From an uncultured SAR86 cluster bacterium (lineage in GTDB: Bacteria > Pseudomonadota > Gammaproteobacteria > Magnimaribacterales > D2472), in the NCBI GenBank assembly GCA_943788515.1, contig CALSQM010000002.1, positions 124,001 to 188,000 on the forward strand: a stretch of 64,000 nucleotides of DNA, read 5' to 3'. Below, piece after piece: positions 47,863 to 58,626 of the stretch; within the stretch, counting starts at the first letter, position 1; each line of letters opens with the position of its first letter. The position numbers and the translations under genes are program-made. The notes under the pieces were generated by a model. The model did no database searches and had not been told where the DNA came from. It was given only the letters and a program-made list of their open reading frames with translations.

Positions 47863-48425
47863 TATTTTGCTCTACCAACATAACTCTCGTCCCTTGTATC
47901 AACCTTAATAGTTTCACCTTCATTAACAAACAGAGGCACCTGGACTGACACACCTGTCTCTAGTTCTGCTGGCTTTGTAGCTCCTGAGACCGTATCCCCC
48001 TTAACCCCAGGTTCTGATGATGTAATTTTTAATTCAACTATGACAGGTGGGTCAACTAATATAGGTCTTTCATCCCAAAGAATAATTTCGCAGGTTTCCT
48101 GACCAACAAGCCATTTTTTAGCACTACCCATTTCATTGGTACCAATTTCAATTTGCTCATATGTAGTTGTATCCATAAAGTGCCACGACTCTCCATCACA
48201 ATAAAGAAATTCCATATCCTTATGATTAACATCTGCAGTTTCAACAGATTCACCTGACTTAAATGTTTTATCGTTTGTATTGCCTGTGAGCAAGTTCTTA
48301 TACTTGACTCGCATAACTGCTTGTCCCTTTCCTGGTTTATGAAACTCATGCTCTATTATTGAGCAAGGCGCATTATCTATCAGGAGCTTAGTTCCATTCT
48401 TGAATTGATTCGTTGATATTTTCAT
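47862..48425 (-). CDS. efp: translation elongation factor P
   Basis: EHEFHKPGKGQAVMRVKYKNLLTG, DPPVIVELKITSSEPGVKGDTVSGATKPAELETG. Confidence 0.96.
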   Translation of the reverse strand: MKISTNQFKNGTKLLIDNAPCSIIEHEFHKPGKGQAVMRVKYKNLLTGNTNDKTFKSGESVETADVNHKDMEFLYCDGESWHFMDTTTYEQIEIGTNEMGSAKKWLVGQETCEIILWDERPILVDPPVIVELKITSSEPGVKGDTVSGATKPAELETGVSVQVPLFVNEGETIKVDTRDESYVGRAK

Positions 48426-48473
48426 TTTTTATATATATTTTTTATGTTATTTTGGTTAATCGAGGAAACACTT

Positions 48474-50285
48474 ATGAAAAAAATATTCACATTAATTGTC
48501 ATATGTGCAATTGTAACTTCTTGCGGGCAAACTGGCGAACAATCTAAGTCTTTAGATGATTTGGATTTATTCTTAGCTTCTGTTGAGGAAGATAACTTAA
48601 CCGAAGGACCGATTGTTAACTCTGCATATTGGATTGGTTCAAATTTTATAACCTATGACTCTCAAAAAGTATTATCTGATTATTCCAAAAGATATACTTT
48701 AAAAGCTTTAGAATTATCGAGAGAAGCAGCCTTATTTAACAATCTGGATACATCAGACTCAAACAGAAGACAATTAGAGCTTTTGAAAAGCTCTTTTGTT
48801 ATGCCGCCTCCATTTAATGAAGCTCTAGCGGGGGAGCTCTCCACAATATCAACCCAACTTGATGCAATGTATGGAAGTGGTAAGCATTGTTATGAAGACG
48901 GAACATGTTATGAGTTAGGCGATTTCGAACAAATTTTAGATAATTCACGAGATCCTAGCGAATTACTTAAAGCCTGGACTGGCTGGCATGAAATAGGTAA
49001 ACCTATGAAGCCGATGTATATGCGTATGGTTGAAATTGGAAATCAAGGATCAAAAGATCTTGGTTTTGAAGGTCTAAGTGATTTATGGTTCAGTAAATAC
49101 GACATGCCAGCAGAAGAATTTTTACAAGAAACAGACAGAGTTTGGGAAGAAGTAAAACCTCTATATGAGGCATTGCATTGTCATGTTAGAAGTGAACTTA
49201 ATTCCAAGTATGGAGATGAAGAAGTTCCTCTTGATGGGCCATTGCCTGTCCATCTCTTGGGAAACATGTGGGGACAGTCATGGTCAAATATTTATGATCT
49301 TGTATACAAAGCAGAAGAAACGAATCCTATTGATGTTACTCAAATAATTAAAGATAGGAATATCAATGAAAAGCAGATGGTTGAATATGCTGAAAATTTC
49401 TTTTTATCTATGGGATTTAATTCCCTTCCTGAAACATTTTGGGAGCGATCACTATTTATAAAACCTGCAGATAGATCAGTTCAATGCCACGCATCTGCAT
49501 GGAACTTAGACTCTGCAAACAATGACTTAAGAATAAAGATGTGTATTGAAAAAAATGAAGAAGACTTCAGTACCATTCATCATGAATTAGGACATATTTT
49601 TTATTATCAAGCTTATAACCATTTACCTACTTTGTTTCAAGGTGGAGCCAACGATGGTTTCCATGAAGCTTTCGGTGATCTACTAACTCTATCTATTACA
49701 CCAGGTTATCTTAATGATATTGGTTTTATATCAGCAGAAGAAGCAGAAGCTGCAAAAAAAGATGAAATAGGCTTGCTCATGAAACAAGCTCTAGAGGGTG
49801 TCGTAGTTATACCTTGGGCATTGATGTTAGACAAATGGAGATCAGGAATTTTTAATGGCGAGATTGATGAATCTAATTTAAATCAATCTTGGTGGGATAT
49901 GAGAGAGTCATATCAAGGAATAACATCTCCAGTTGCCAGAACAGAGGATTACTTTGACCCTGGTGCTAAGTATCATATTCCTGGAAATACTCCTTATACA
50001 AGATACTATCTTGCTAGAATCATGCAATACCAATTCCATGAATCATTATGTAATGAAATGAATTTTCAGGGAGCACTCCATGAATGTTCTATTTATGGAA
50101 ATTCAGAAGTTGGTGAAAAAATTATCTCTACTATGGCAATGGGGCAGAGCCTTCCATGGCAAGATGCATTTGAAAATATCACTGGCTCAAGAAAACTAAG
50201 TGGAAGTTCTGTGATGAATTATTACAAGCCATTAAAGGATTGGCTGGACAAACAAAATGAAAATAGAATGTGTGGGTGGGAGTAA
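48474..50285 (+). CDS. M2-family peptidyl-dipeptidase (angiotensin-converting-enzyme-like), lipoprotein
   Basis: TIHHELGHIFYYQAYNHLPTLFQGGANDGFHEAFGDL; lipobox TSC; start refined to 48474. Confidence 0.93.
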   Translation: MKKIFTLIVICAIVTSCGQTGEQSKSLDDLDLFLASVEEDNLTEGPIVNSAYWIGSNFITYDSQKVLSDYSKRYTLKALELSREAALFNNLDTSDSNRRQLELLKSSFVMPPPFNEALAGELSTISTQLDAMYGSGKHCYEDGTCYELGDFEQILDNSRDPSELLKAWTGWHEIGKPMKPMYMRMVEIGNQGSKDLGFEGLSDLWFSKYDMPAEEFLQETDRVWEEVKPLYEALHCHVRSELNSKYGDEEVPLDGPLPVHLLGNMWGQSWSNIYDLVYKAEETNPIDVTQIIKDRNINEKQMVEYAENFFLSMGFNSLPETFWERSLFIKPADRSVQCHASAWNLDSANNDLRIKMCIEKNEEDFSTIHHELGHIFYYQAYNHLPTLFQGGANDGFHEAFGDLLTLSITPGYLNDIGFISAEEAEAAKKDEIGLLMKQALEGVVVIPWALMLDKWRSGIFNGEIDESNLNQSWWDMRESYQGITSPVARTEDYFDPGAKYHIPGNTPYTRYYLARIMQYQFHESLCNEMNFQGALHECSIYGNSEVGEKIISTMAMGQSLPWQDAFENITGSRKLSGSSVMNYYKPLKDWLDKQNENRMCGWE

Positions 50286-50288
50286 TTT

Positions 50289-51137
50289 ATGAATAAAGTA
50301 ATTAATATTGTAATTTCAGCAGTGGCATTTCTTGTTGCAGCTCTGTTGGCAAACGCTACTGGTATCGATTTAGTTTTAAAGGTTGTCTTTATTGCTTTTG
50401 CTCTTCAGTGGATAGCTTTTATTCCAGCATATGTTTTTCAAACAGAAAAGTTTTATGACTTAATGGGGAGCATCACATATCTTTCTGTAATGTGGTTTTC
50501 ATTGGCCTCAACTTCAGAACAATTTACTACTTTAAACGGAGCTAATATTGCTATTGTTTTATTAATTACATTATGGGCTCTGAGGCTTGGGACCTTTCTA
50601 TTTATGAGAGTACATAAAGATGGAGAAGATAAAAGGTTCCGTTCTATAAAACCATCTGCTACACAATTTTTTATGACCTGGACCCTTCAAGGCCTTTGGG
50701 TTTCAATGTGTTCTATGTGTGCCTTAACAGCCATATCTTCTGAAACCGGCGTGGTAATGAATGCACTTTTTTATATTGGGCTTGGGTTATTTGTTTATGG
50801 TTTTTGTACTGAAATCATTGCCGATAATCAAAAATCTAAATTTAGATCAGTACCTGAAAATAGAGATAAATTTATAACCACTGGTCTTTGGGCCAAATCA
50901 AGACATCCAAACTTTTTTGGTGAAATAGTTTTATGGGCAGGTGTGGCTGTTATGTCATTCTCTTCTCTTAATGGACTTCAGTACTTAACTTTAATCTCGC
51001 CAGTATTTACATACTTACTTCTTGTTTATGTAAGTGGAGTGCGGATGTTAGAGGCTAGAGCTGATAAGAAATGGGGACAAGATGAGGAATACATTAAATA
51101 TAAATCTGAAACACCAGTGTTGATGATAAAATATTGA
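50289..51137 (+). CDS. DUF1295 / steroid 5-alpha-reductase-like membrane protein
   Basis: TTGLWAKSRHPNFFGEIVLWAGVAVM; multiple TM. Confidence 0.9.
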   Translation: MNKVINIVISAVAFLVAALLANATGIDLVLKVVFIAFALQWIAFIPAYVFQTEKFYDLMGSITYLSVMWFSLASTSEQFTTLNGANIAIVLLITLWALRLGTFLFMRVHKDGEDKRFRSIKPSATQFFMTWTLQGLWVSMCSMCALTAISSETGVVMNALFYIGLGLFVYGFCTEIIADNQKSKFRSVPENRDKFITTGLWAKSRHPNFFGEIVLWAGVAVMSFSSLNGLQYLTLISPVFTYLLLVYVSGVRMLEARADKKWGQDEEYIKYKSETPVLMIKY

Positions 51138-51224
51138 TACAGTTTTCTTTACAATAATTCTTATAAAAAGTTTTATTATTATTGAATTGACTGTTAATAT
51201 GAGCAATCTTTTAGGGAGATTAAT

Positions 51225-51974
51225 ATGAATAAAAATTTTAATTTAGTGCACTTGTGTGTGCTTATTTCTATGTCGAGCTTTGTTTCGTCATCAGATATGG
51301 AAAGCGTTCTTGAGGTTGGAAGAGAAAATCAAGAGTTATCAGCAACTTCACAAGAAAATATCGATGCAACTGAAAAAAAGACCGACAAAATCGTAAATGA
51401 GTGGAAAGCTACTGCGAAACAAGTTGAAGGACTAAAGCTTTATAACGAGCAAAAAAGAATCCAGATAGAAGCCCAGCTTGACTTAATGGACAAGCTAGAT
51501 GACCAGTTGGTTCAGGTAGTAGTCATGCAAAGACAAATACCACCTTTAGCCCAAAGAATGCTTGAGAGCCTTGAGTCTTTCATTAATCTTGATACTCCCT
51601 TTAGGATTGAAGAAAGACAAAATAGAGTTGATCTAGTTAGATCGTCTCTTGCTAAGCCAAAAGTAACTGCTTCAGAGCAGGTAAGACAGGTATTAGAGGC
51701 TTATAACATTGAAGCTGAATATGGAAGAAAAATCGATACATACGAGAGCGCCTTACAAGATGGTACTGTAGTAAATATCCTTGTCATTGGAAGAATTGGA
51801 ATGTTTTATCAAACAAAAGACGAACGATCTAGTGGCAGATGGAATAACGAAACAAATTCTTGGGATGAGTTAGATGGAAGTTACAGAAAACCAATCAGAA
51901 ACGGCATAAGAATGGCTAAGAAATTAGCCCCAACAGATATGTTACTAATGCCAGTAATTAAAGGAGAAGTGTAA
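51225..51974 (+). CDS. DUF3450 family protein of TonB system
   Basis: Coiled-coil periplasmic protein preceding ExbB-like genes; GRIGMFYQTKDERSSGRWN. Confidence 0.88.
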   Translation: MNKNFNLVHLCVLISMSSFVSSSDMESVLEVGRENQELSATSQENIDATEKKTDKIVNEWKATAKQVEGLKLYNEQKRIQIEAQLDLMDKLDDQLVQVVVMQRQIPPLAQRMLESLESFINLDTPFRIEERQNRVDLVRSSLAKPKVTASEQVRQVLEAYNIEAEYGRKIDTYESALQDGTVVNILVIGRIGMFYQTKDERSSGRWNNETNSWDELDGSYRKPIRNGIRMAKKLAPTDMLLMPVIKGEV

Positions 51975-53362
51975 TGAGTCGTTTATATCTATTACCATTT
52001 TTACTAGTAATATCTTTTGCAAGCTCATTGTTCGCTCAAGATGCAAACGAAGAAGTTGTTGAAATTTCAACCGTTGAAGCTCTTTTAGCACTTGTTAAAG
52101 AGGGTAAAACCCAAGAGCAAGCAGCAAATGATGAAAGAGAAAATTCATTCTTAGCAAATAAAAATAAACAAGCTTCAATTCTAGCGGCTGAAAAAAGAGA
52201 GTTAGTTCGTCAAGAAAAGATTGCTGATACTTTGGAAGCTGAATACAAAAAGAATGAAGAAATTCTGAGAGTTAAAGAAGATGCCTATAAGAAAGAACTA
52301 GGCTCATTGGTTGAATTATTTGGTCACTTACAAAGCTCTGCTGGAGAAGCTGCCGTTCAATTTTCTGGATCACTTACTGGGGCTGAGTATGGTCAAGATA
52401 GAGTTAAATTTTTAAATGATTTAACTGGAAAAATGTCAGAAACAACTGAACTTCCAACTATTAGAGAGATAGAAGGGTTATGGTATGAATTAACAAGAGA
52501 GCTTGCAGCAAGTGCTCAAGTTGTTTCATTTACTACAGATGTTATTGATGTTGATGGTGTTACTTCTGAATGTAGCGTTACTAGAGTTGGATTATTTAAC
52601 GCAGTTTGTGATGGAAAGTATTTAGAATATGCCTCTTCGAAAGGTCAATATGCATTTCTTCCAAGACAGCCTGCAGGCAGATATACCAAAACAGCAAAAG
52701 CTATAGGTAATGCTGATATTGGTGATCAAGTTAAATTTGGAGTTGATCCTACAGGACCAACTGGTGGAAGTTTACTTGCTAACTTAATACAGACTCCATC
52801 ATTAATGGAAAGAGCTCAACAAGGTAGAGAGGTTGGTTATGCAATTATTGCTGTTGGTTTGATAGCTGTTTTGTTTGCTTTCTACAAGCTATATAGCTTG
52901 TATATGATCGGAACTGCTGTAAGAAGACAGGCTAATCAGGAGGCTGCTGATATTTCTAATCCTTTAGGAAGAGTATTAAAAGTGGGTAAAGAGAATTTTG
53001 AAAAAGATATTGATACTCTTGAGCTAAAACTAGCTGAAGCCATCATGGCAGAAAGACCAGCAATTGATAAGGGCATCGGGTTTATCAAAATAATTTCTGT
53101 CATTGCTCCTTTAGCTGGTCTTTTAGGAACAGTTACTGGAATGATCGTAACTTTCCAAATGATTACTCTTTACGGAACAGGTGATCCTAAATTAATGGCT
53201 GGTGGTATTTCACAGGCTCTTGTTACAACAGTTCTAGGACTACTTGTAGCTATTCCAACTAGTTTACTGCACTCATTTACTCAGTCTTCTGCAAGAGGAA
53301 TTATTAGTATTCTTGAAGAGCAAAGTACCGGTATTCTTGCCGAGAGAGCAGAAAGTAAATAG
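51974..53362 (+). CDS. MotA/TolQ/ExbB-family protein with extended periplasmic N-terminal domain (TtpC-like)
   Basis: C-terminal APLAGLLGTVTGMIVTFQMITLYGTGDPKLMAGGISQALVTTVLGLLVAIP. Confidence 0.92.
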   Translation: MSRLYLLPFLLVISFASSLFAQDANEEVVEISTVEALLALVKEGKTQEQAANDERENSFLANKNKQASILAAEKRELVRQEKIADTLEAEYKKNEEILRVKEDAYKKELGSLVELFGHLQSSAGEAAVQFSGSLTGAEYGQDRVKFLNDLTGKMSETTELPTIREIEGLWYELTRELAASAQVVSFTTDVIDVDGVTSECSVTRVGLFNAVCDGKYLEYASSKGQYAFLPRQPAGRYTKTAKAIGNADIGDQVKFGVDPTGPTGGSLLANLIQTPSLMERAQQGREVGYAIIAVGLIAVLFAFYKLYSLYMIGTAVRRQANQEAADISNPLGRVLKVGKENFEKDIDTLELKLAEAIMAERPAIDKGIGFIKIISVIAPLAGLLGTVTGMIVTFQMITLYGTGDPKLMAGGISQALVTTVLGLLVAIPTSLLHSFTQSSARGIISILEEQSTGILAERAESK

Positions 53363-53371
53363 GTTTTTACT

Positions 53372-53908
53372 ATGGATATAGTATTTGCAATAACTGAGGC
53401 CTTCTCTTCTATAAGAGACTTTATGGAGCAAGGCGGAAGCGTGCTTTGGTTGATTGCTATTCTTGTATTTTTTATGTGGGGTATGATTTTTGAAAGAATA
53501 TGGTATCTGTCCCACGCCCATAATGAGTATGTTTCAAAGCTAGCTAAAAAATGGGATTCTAGGTCTGATAAGAAGTCATGGTATGCGCTTCAAATTAGAG
53601 AAAAAATGATGTCTCAGGCCAAGATAGAAATTAATAAAAACATAAGTATTATCCAAACTTGTATAGTCTTAGCTCCCTTGCTGGGCCTTTTAGGGACAGT
53701 TACAGGGATGATTGAAGTATTTCAGGTCATGGCCTTCAATGGCGGGGGAGATGCTAGAGCAATGGCTGGTGGAGTCTCAAAAGCAACACTTCCAACTATG
53801 GCAGGAATGGTAGCTGCCTTATCAGGTTCATTTGCTGCAATTTATCTAACGAGCAAAAGTAAAAGACATGAAGAAGAACTAAATGACATTATCAAAAGAG
53901 AATTATAG
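53372..53908 (+). CDS. exbB: ExbB-like proton channel
   Basis: APLLGLLGTVTGMIEVFQVMAFNGGGDARAMAGGVSKATLPTMAGMVAAL. Confidence 0.93.
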   Translation: MDIVFAITEAFSSIRDFMEQGGSVLWLIAILVFFMWGMIFERIWYLSHAHNEYVSKLAKKWDSRSDKKSWYALQIREKMMSQAKIEINKNISIIQTCIVLAPLLGLLGTVTGMIEVFQVMAFNGGGDARAMAGGVSKATLPTMAGMVAALSGSFAAIYLTSKSKRHEEELNDIIKREL

Positions 53909-53921
53909 ATAGAGGAATATT

Positions 53922-54332
53922 ATGAGAAGAAATGCAATAACTAGTGCGGTACAAGAGGAAAATGATGAAATTAATCTGACTCCCATGCTTGATGTGGTGT
54001 TCATTATGCTTATTTTCTTTATTGTTACAGCAAACTTTATTAAAGAGCCTGGTTTAGAAATTAATAGACCTGATTCTGATACTGCTGAGACTCAAGAAAA
54101 TGCAGCTATTCTTATTGCTGTAGGGCCAACTGGTGAAGTATGGATGGATGGAAGGAGAATAGATGTTCGTCAAGTTAAAGCTAACGTAGTTAAACTTCTT
54201 GCTGATAATCCAAAAGGGTCAGTAGTTATCCAGGCAGATGAGAAGGCAATGGCGGACACTATCATCCAAGTAATGGACGGTGCCAGAGAAGCCGGTGTTA
54301 ATGCTATTTCTTTAGCCTCAGAACCAAAATAA
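53922..54332 (+). CDS. exbD: ExbD-like biopolymer transporter
   Basis: INLTPMLDVVFIMLIFFIVTANF. Confidence 0.94.
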   Translation: MRRNAITSAVQEENDEINLTPMLDVVFIMLIFFIVTANFIKEPGLEINRPDSDTAETQENAAILIAVGPTGEVWMDGRRIDVRQVKANVVKLLADNPKGSVVIQADEKAMADTIIQVMDGAREAGVNAISLASEPK

Positions 54333-54333
54333 T

Positions 54334-55032
54334 ATGAACCAGGCTAGTGAATTATTAAATAAAATATTTAGCCCACTTAGGACTTTATATAATAAAGCTT
54401 TTGATGCTAATAAATATGCTGCAGGCCTAGGCCTTTCTGTATTAATTACATCTGGTTTGTTTTTTATTATGGTTATTCTTATTTCATTAGGCGATAGTGG
54501 AGTGAAAGAAGATAAATCAATAAAATTAGCTGATGTTGTAATGCCTGAAAGGCAAATAGATACATTTATGACCGAAGTTGATAAGCCCGAAAAGCCTGAA
54601 GAGCAACCAGAAGATATTGCTCAGCCAGAGCTCGACCTTCAACCATTAACAGGAATAGACGTTTCAATGGCTAAACCAAAGGCTAATTTCAAAGCAAGTG
54701 GAAACTTCTTTAGAGATGGTGAATATATTCCACTATTTAAAGTCCAGCCCATTTATCCAAGAAGAGCCCAAGAAAGAGGTACAGAAGGGTTTGCTATTAC
54801 ATCTTTTACAATCACTGAAACTGGAACGGTTGAAGATGCTGTTGCCTTAGAGGGTTATTGTGGAGATCCAGAAGATCCTAACGTACAAATGAGAGAATGT
54901 TCAATTTTCAACAGTGCATCAGTAAGAGCTTCATTAAAATTAAAATATAAACCAAAAATAGTTGATGGCAAGCCAACAGCTGTAGAGGCAGTTAAACATA
55001 GATTTACTTTTAAAATGGAGAAAAATGATTAA
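54334..55032 (+). CDS. tonB: TonB energy transducer
   Basis: N-terminal TM, proline/glutamate linker, PIYPRRAQERGTEGFAITSFTITETGTVEDA. Confidence 0.92.
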   Translation: MNQASELLNKIFSPLRTLYNKAFDANKYAAGLGLSVLITSGLFFIMVILISLGDSGVKEDKSIKLADVVMPERQIDTFMTEVDKPEKPEEQPEDIAQPELDLQPLTGIDVSMAKPKANFKASGNFFRDGEYIPLFKVQPIYPRRAQERGTEGFAITSFTITETGTVEDAVALEGYCGDPEDPNVQMRECSIFNSASVRASLKLKYKPKIVDGKPTAVEAVKHRFTFKMEKND

Positions 55033-56467
55033 AGTTTTTAAAAGATCAAAATTAGTATATGCATTCGCCATATTGGCTTTTTCTTTTTCTTTCACATCAA
55101 GTTATGTAGAAGCCCAGGAATCTTCAAAGCCTAAAAAGCAAATTAAGTATAAAAAAGCTAGAGCCCTTCAAACCTCAACTGCAAAAAAAATGGCTAAGGT
55201 ATATGAAGCTTTAGAAGTAGTTAATGAAAAAGGCGAACCTGCTCCAGATATGGAAGTTGTTTTAGAAATATTAACAGCTCTGAGAGATGATCAAGAAAAT
55301 TTAAAAAGTTATGATAGATCAGTTATGTGGAATACATGGGGATATGTTTATTTTTCAGATGGCAAGTATGATCAAGCAATCCAAGCCTATGAAAAGCTTT
55401 TGGCTGAGCCTGAGGTAACAATTCCATTAAGGACATCTGGCTTGCTTACGTTAGCTCAATTAAATTTAGTAAAAGAAAAATATCAAAGAGGTGTTGATTT
55501 AATTTTAATTTGGATGGATGAAGTTGAAACAGTAACGGCTCAATCATGGTCACTTCTTGGCCAGGCCTATTTTCAGCTGGGCGATTTTAGAAAATCTAGG
55601 TCATCTATGGAAACAGCAATCAATATGGCTGAAGAAGAAGGTTATAAACCAAAAGAGAATTGGTACGTTATTGTTGCAGCTTGTATCAATGAGCTAAAAA
55701 AAGAAATTGGTGAAAACAAAGCCCTGCTACTCCAACTAGATATTTATGAAATTCTAGTAAACTTGTATCCAAAAAAACTTTACTTTATTCAACTAGGTGG
55801 AACATATGGTCAACTAGGTAGAGAAAGAGATTACATGATTACGCTTAAGGCTGCTCATGCCAAGGATTTTCTCGACAAAGAATCTGAATACTTAGCTCTT
55901 ACTCAGTTACTTCTTCTTAATCAAAATCCATATTGGGCTGCTCAAGTCCTAACTTCTGGCCAAAAGAAAATCGTAACCACAACAGAAACTGTTATTGATA
56001 AGGTTACTAAAATTGAAACTAAAGTAGAAAAGTCTGGGCCAGTTGTTCGGAGTAATGAGAAGAATCTAAAACTTTTAGCTGATTCATGGAGAATGGCTCA
56101 AGAAATAGACAAAGCTATCCCAGCTTTAGAAAAAGCTGCAAAGATGTCTAAAGATGGTAAGTCCTATGTGCTACTTGGTAATTTATATTTATCTGAAGAT
56201 AAAATAGAGCAAGCTGTTGATGCAATTAAAAAAGGTCTTGATAAAGGTAAACTTACAAAGATATCTCAGGTGCATTTAACACTTGGACAGGCCTATTATG
56301 AGTTGCAAGAATTTGATAATGCTAAGAAGCAATTTAGGATTGCTGCTAGAGATAAAGATAAGAAAATTAAGAAGCAGGCAAATAATTGGATTAAATATAC
56401 TGAGAATGAAGAAATTAGAGTTAAAAATTTAGCTTTGAGAAGAGAGTACATTCAAAGCCAATCATAA
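55025..56467 (+). CDS. TPR-repeat protein of TonB operon
   Basis: Signal peptide and multiple TPR-like helices; ATGA-type overlap with tonB. Confidence 0.88.
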   Translation: MIKVFKRSKLVYAFAILAFSFSFTSSYVEAQESSKPKKQIKYKKARALQTSTAKKMAKVYEALEVVNEKGEPAPDMEVVLEILTALRDDQENLKSYDRSVMWNTWGYVYFSDGKYDQAIQAYEKLLAEPEVTIPLRTSGLLTLAQLNLVKEKYQRGVDLILIWMDEVETVTAQSWSLLGQAYFQLGDFRKSRSSMETAINMAEEEGYKPKENWYVIVAACINELKKEIGENKALLLQLDIYEILVNLYPKKLYFIQLGGTYGQLGRERDYMITLKAAHAKDFLDKESEYLALTQLLLLNQNPYWAAQVLTSGQKKIVTTTETVIDKVTKIETKVEKSGPVVRSNEKNLKLLADSWRMAQEIDKAIPALEKAAKMSKDGKSYVLLGNLYLSEDKIEQAVDAIKKGLDKGKLTKISQVHLTLGQAYYELQEFDNAKKQFRIAARDKDKKIKKQANNWIKYTENEEIRVKNLALRREYIQSQS

Positions 56468-56968
56468 TTTAGAGTATTCCTCTATCTTAAAATTATAGTC
56501 ATTATCTTCATCTTTTTTAAAAGACTCTTTGCTATGAAGTTTCCATTCTGTTAGATCTAGATCTGGATAATATATATCTCCTTCAATGTCACAGTCAACC
56601 CTTGTAATTAATAGCTTATTTACTGTCTCAATAGTATCTCTAAATAAATAGCCCCCACCAATAATGACTATTTCATTCTTTTTGCATTCAAGTTTATTAA
56701 TTTCTTCTGCACTTTTAATGGCCATCTCTATGCTCCCAAAAATTTGAGCGCCTGGAATTTCTTTCAGCGTCCTTGATATAACAAAGTTAGTTCTATTTGG
56801 TAATGGTCGCCCTATAGACTCAAAAGTCTTTCTTCCCATTATGATAGTTTTATTAAGGGTATATTTTTTAAAATGGGCTAAATCTGTTTTCAAGTTCCAA
56901 GGAAGATCATTATCAATACCAATAACCATGTTATTTGATACAGCAACAAGATGAGAAATTATTTTCAT
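56462..56968 (-). CDS. folA: dihydrofolate reductase
   Basis: LVAVSNNMVIGIDNDLPWNLKTDLAHFKKYTLNKTIIMGRKTFESIGRPLPNR. Confidence 0.95.
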   Translation of the reverse strand: MKIISHLVAVSNNMVIGIDNDLPWNLKTDLAHFKKYTLNKTIIMGRKTFESIGRPLPNRTNFVISRTLKEIPGAQIFGSIEMAIKSAEEINKLECKKNEIVIIGGGYLFRDTIETVNKLLITRVDCDIEGDIYYPDLDLTEWKLHSKESFKKDEDNDYNFKIEEYSKL

Positions 56969-57832
56969 TTATACCGCCATTTTTGCTTTAATTGCAGGGT
57001 GATGCTCATAGTTTTCTAGTTTAAATTCATCTATAGAATATTTATGAATATCTTCAAATGATTTTATATCGGGAAGGTTTAACGCTGGTAATGGCAATGG
57101 CACACGAGCAATTTGCTCTTTTACTTGATCAATTGAATTCTTATATATGTGAGCATCACCAAAAGAATGAACAAAGCGTTTTGGTTTTAGATTAAGAACT
57201 TTTCCAAAGATACAAAGCAGCAAAGAGTAGCTAGCAATATTAAAAGGAACTCCTAGAAACATGTCAGCACTTCTTTGATACATATGACAGCTAATAGTCC
57301 CTTTACTTATATAAAATTGAGACATCACATGGCATGGAGGAAGAGCCATTTCATTAATCTTGCCTACATTCCATGCAGAAAGAATATGTCTTCTGCCATT
57401 TGGGTTTTTCTGAATATTTTTAAGTAATTCTTTTATTTGATCTATCCCACCCCAATCTCGCCATTGCACCCCATATACGGGACCAAGTTCCTTTTTTAAA
57501 TCATTATTCTCATACCCCAAGGCAACACCTTGGTTATCTGCATTATCTGTCCATATGGTTGAATATTTAGTTAGATCCGTTAGTTGATCTCGATTTTTGC
57601 CAAACCTTATTTCAGCAAGTCTTCTCTCGTCACTTGATCCTTCAAGAAACCAAAGTAGCTCTGAGACAACACCTTTCCATGCGAGTGATTTTGTTGTTAC
57701 AGCTGGAAACCCTTCTTCTAGATCAAAAGTTAACTGATGTCCGAACGATGAAATAGTGCCTGTATTGGTTCTATCATCCTTTTCGTCACCACTTTCTAAA
57801 ATATATTGAAGAAGATCTAGGTATGCTTTCAT
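56969..57832 (-). CDS. thyA: thymidylate synthase
   Basis: DDRTNTGTISSFGHQLTFDL, LPPCHVMSQFYI, QRSADMFLGVPFNIASY. Confidence 0.96.
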   Translation of the reverse strand: MKAYLDLLQYILESGDEKDDRTNTGTISSFGHQLTFDLEEGFPAVTTKSLAWKGVVSELLWFLEGSSDERRLAEIRFGKNRDQLTDLTKYSTIWTDNADNQGVALGYENNDLKKELGPVYGVQWRDWGGIDQIKELLKNIQKNPNGRRHILSAWNVGKINEMALPPCHVMSQFYISKGTISCHMYQRSADMFLGVPFNIASYSLLLCIFGKVLNLKPKRFVHSFGDAHIYKNSIDQVKEQIARVPLPLPALNLPDIKSFEDIHKYSIDEFKLENYEHHPAIKAKMAV

Positions 57833-58626
57833 GCATTACTCCTTGAATAGGAAAGCAAAATGAAACCAATTATTACCATTGGAATGCAAAGGAGCTGACC
57901 CATGCTTAAAAATTCTAATGCCACGTAGCCAATATGAACATCAGGTTGTCTAAAAAATTCAATTATAAATCTAATCGATCCATATAGTATAAGGAATGAT
58001 GAACAAACAATACCATGTGTTTTATAAATTTTACTTATAATATACAACATCAAAAATAATACCAAACCTTCCCCAAAACTTTCATATAATTGAGAAGGGT
58101 GTCTTGGGTCTCCATAAGGATCGGTCGGAAAAATAAAACCCCATTCACCATTTGTTCGCTTACCATACAGCTCACCATTTAAAAAATTTCCTATTCTGAC
58201 AAGACCAAGACCAATTGGCATAGAAAGGGCTACAGCATCCATCAATCTTAAAAATTTTATTTTATATTTTTTACAAAATAATACGATACTAAGCACAACA
58301 CCCAGTAACCCTCCGTGGAAGCTCAATCCTCCCTGCCATACGTAAAAAAGAGAGACAGGATTACTAACCAATTGATCAGTTCCATAAAAGAGCATATAGC
58401 CAACTCTGCCTCCACACATTGCTCCAAAGAAAAGGCCATATAGAAACACCAAGTCATTAACCCTTTCCTCTGACAAGCCAACCTCAGCAATAATTTTATT
58501 ATATTTTAGAAATAAATATATTAAGTAAGCTGACAACAACCAAGAGACTGCATAATACTGAATTTTTATTGGTCCCATTTCTATGAGACTAGGGTTATTA
58601 AAAAAGCTTGATAGTTCAATAATCAT
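57829..58626 (-). CDS. lgt: prolipoprotein diacylglyceryl transferase
   Basis: GGLSFHGGLLG, RIGNFLNGELYGKRT, DPRHPSQLYESFGEG. Confidence 0.95.
   Translation of the reverse strand: MIIELSSFFNNPSLIEMGPIKIQYYAVSWLLSAYLIYLFLKYNKIIAEVGLSEERVNDLVFLYGLFFGAMCGGRVGYMLFYGTDQLVSNPVSLFYVWQGGLSFHGGLLGVVLSIVLFCKKYKIKFLRLMDAVALSMPIGLGLVRIGNFLNGELYGKRTNGEWGFIFPTDPYGDPRHPSQLYESFGEGLVLFLMLYIISKIYKTHGIVCSSFLILYGSIRFIIEFFRQPDVHIGYVALEFLSMGQLLCIPMVIIGFILLSYSRSNA

Noticed and set aside
48056-48349. 97-aa minus-strand ORF in another frame of efp
   Set aside because: Alternate frame of a highly conserved gene.
47862-48425. Possible non-canonical EF-P modification
   Set aside because: The loop reads HKPGKGQAV, the ordinary lysine-type EF-P; nothing unusual visible and no epmA/epmB/earP in the window.
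51225-56467. DUF3450-TtpC-ExbB-ExbD-TonB-TPR cluster as a novel system
   Set aside because: This is a known TonB-system arrangement in marine gammaproteobacteria (TonB2/TtpC type); annotated but not novel.
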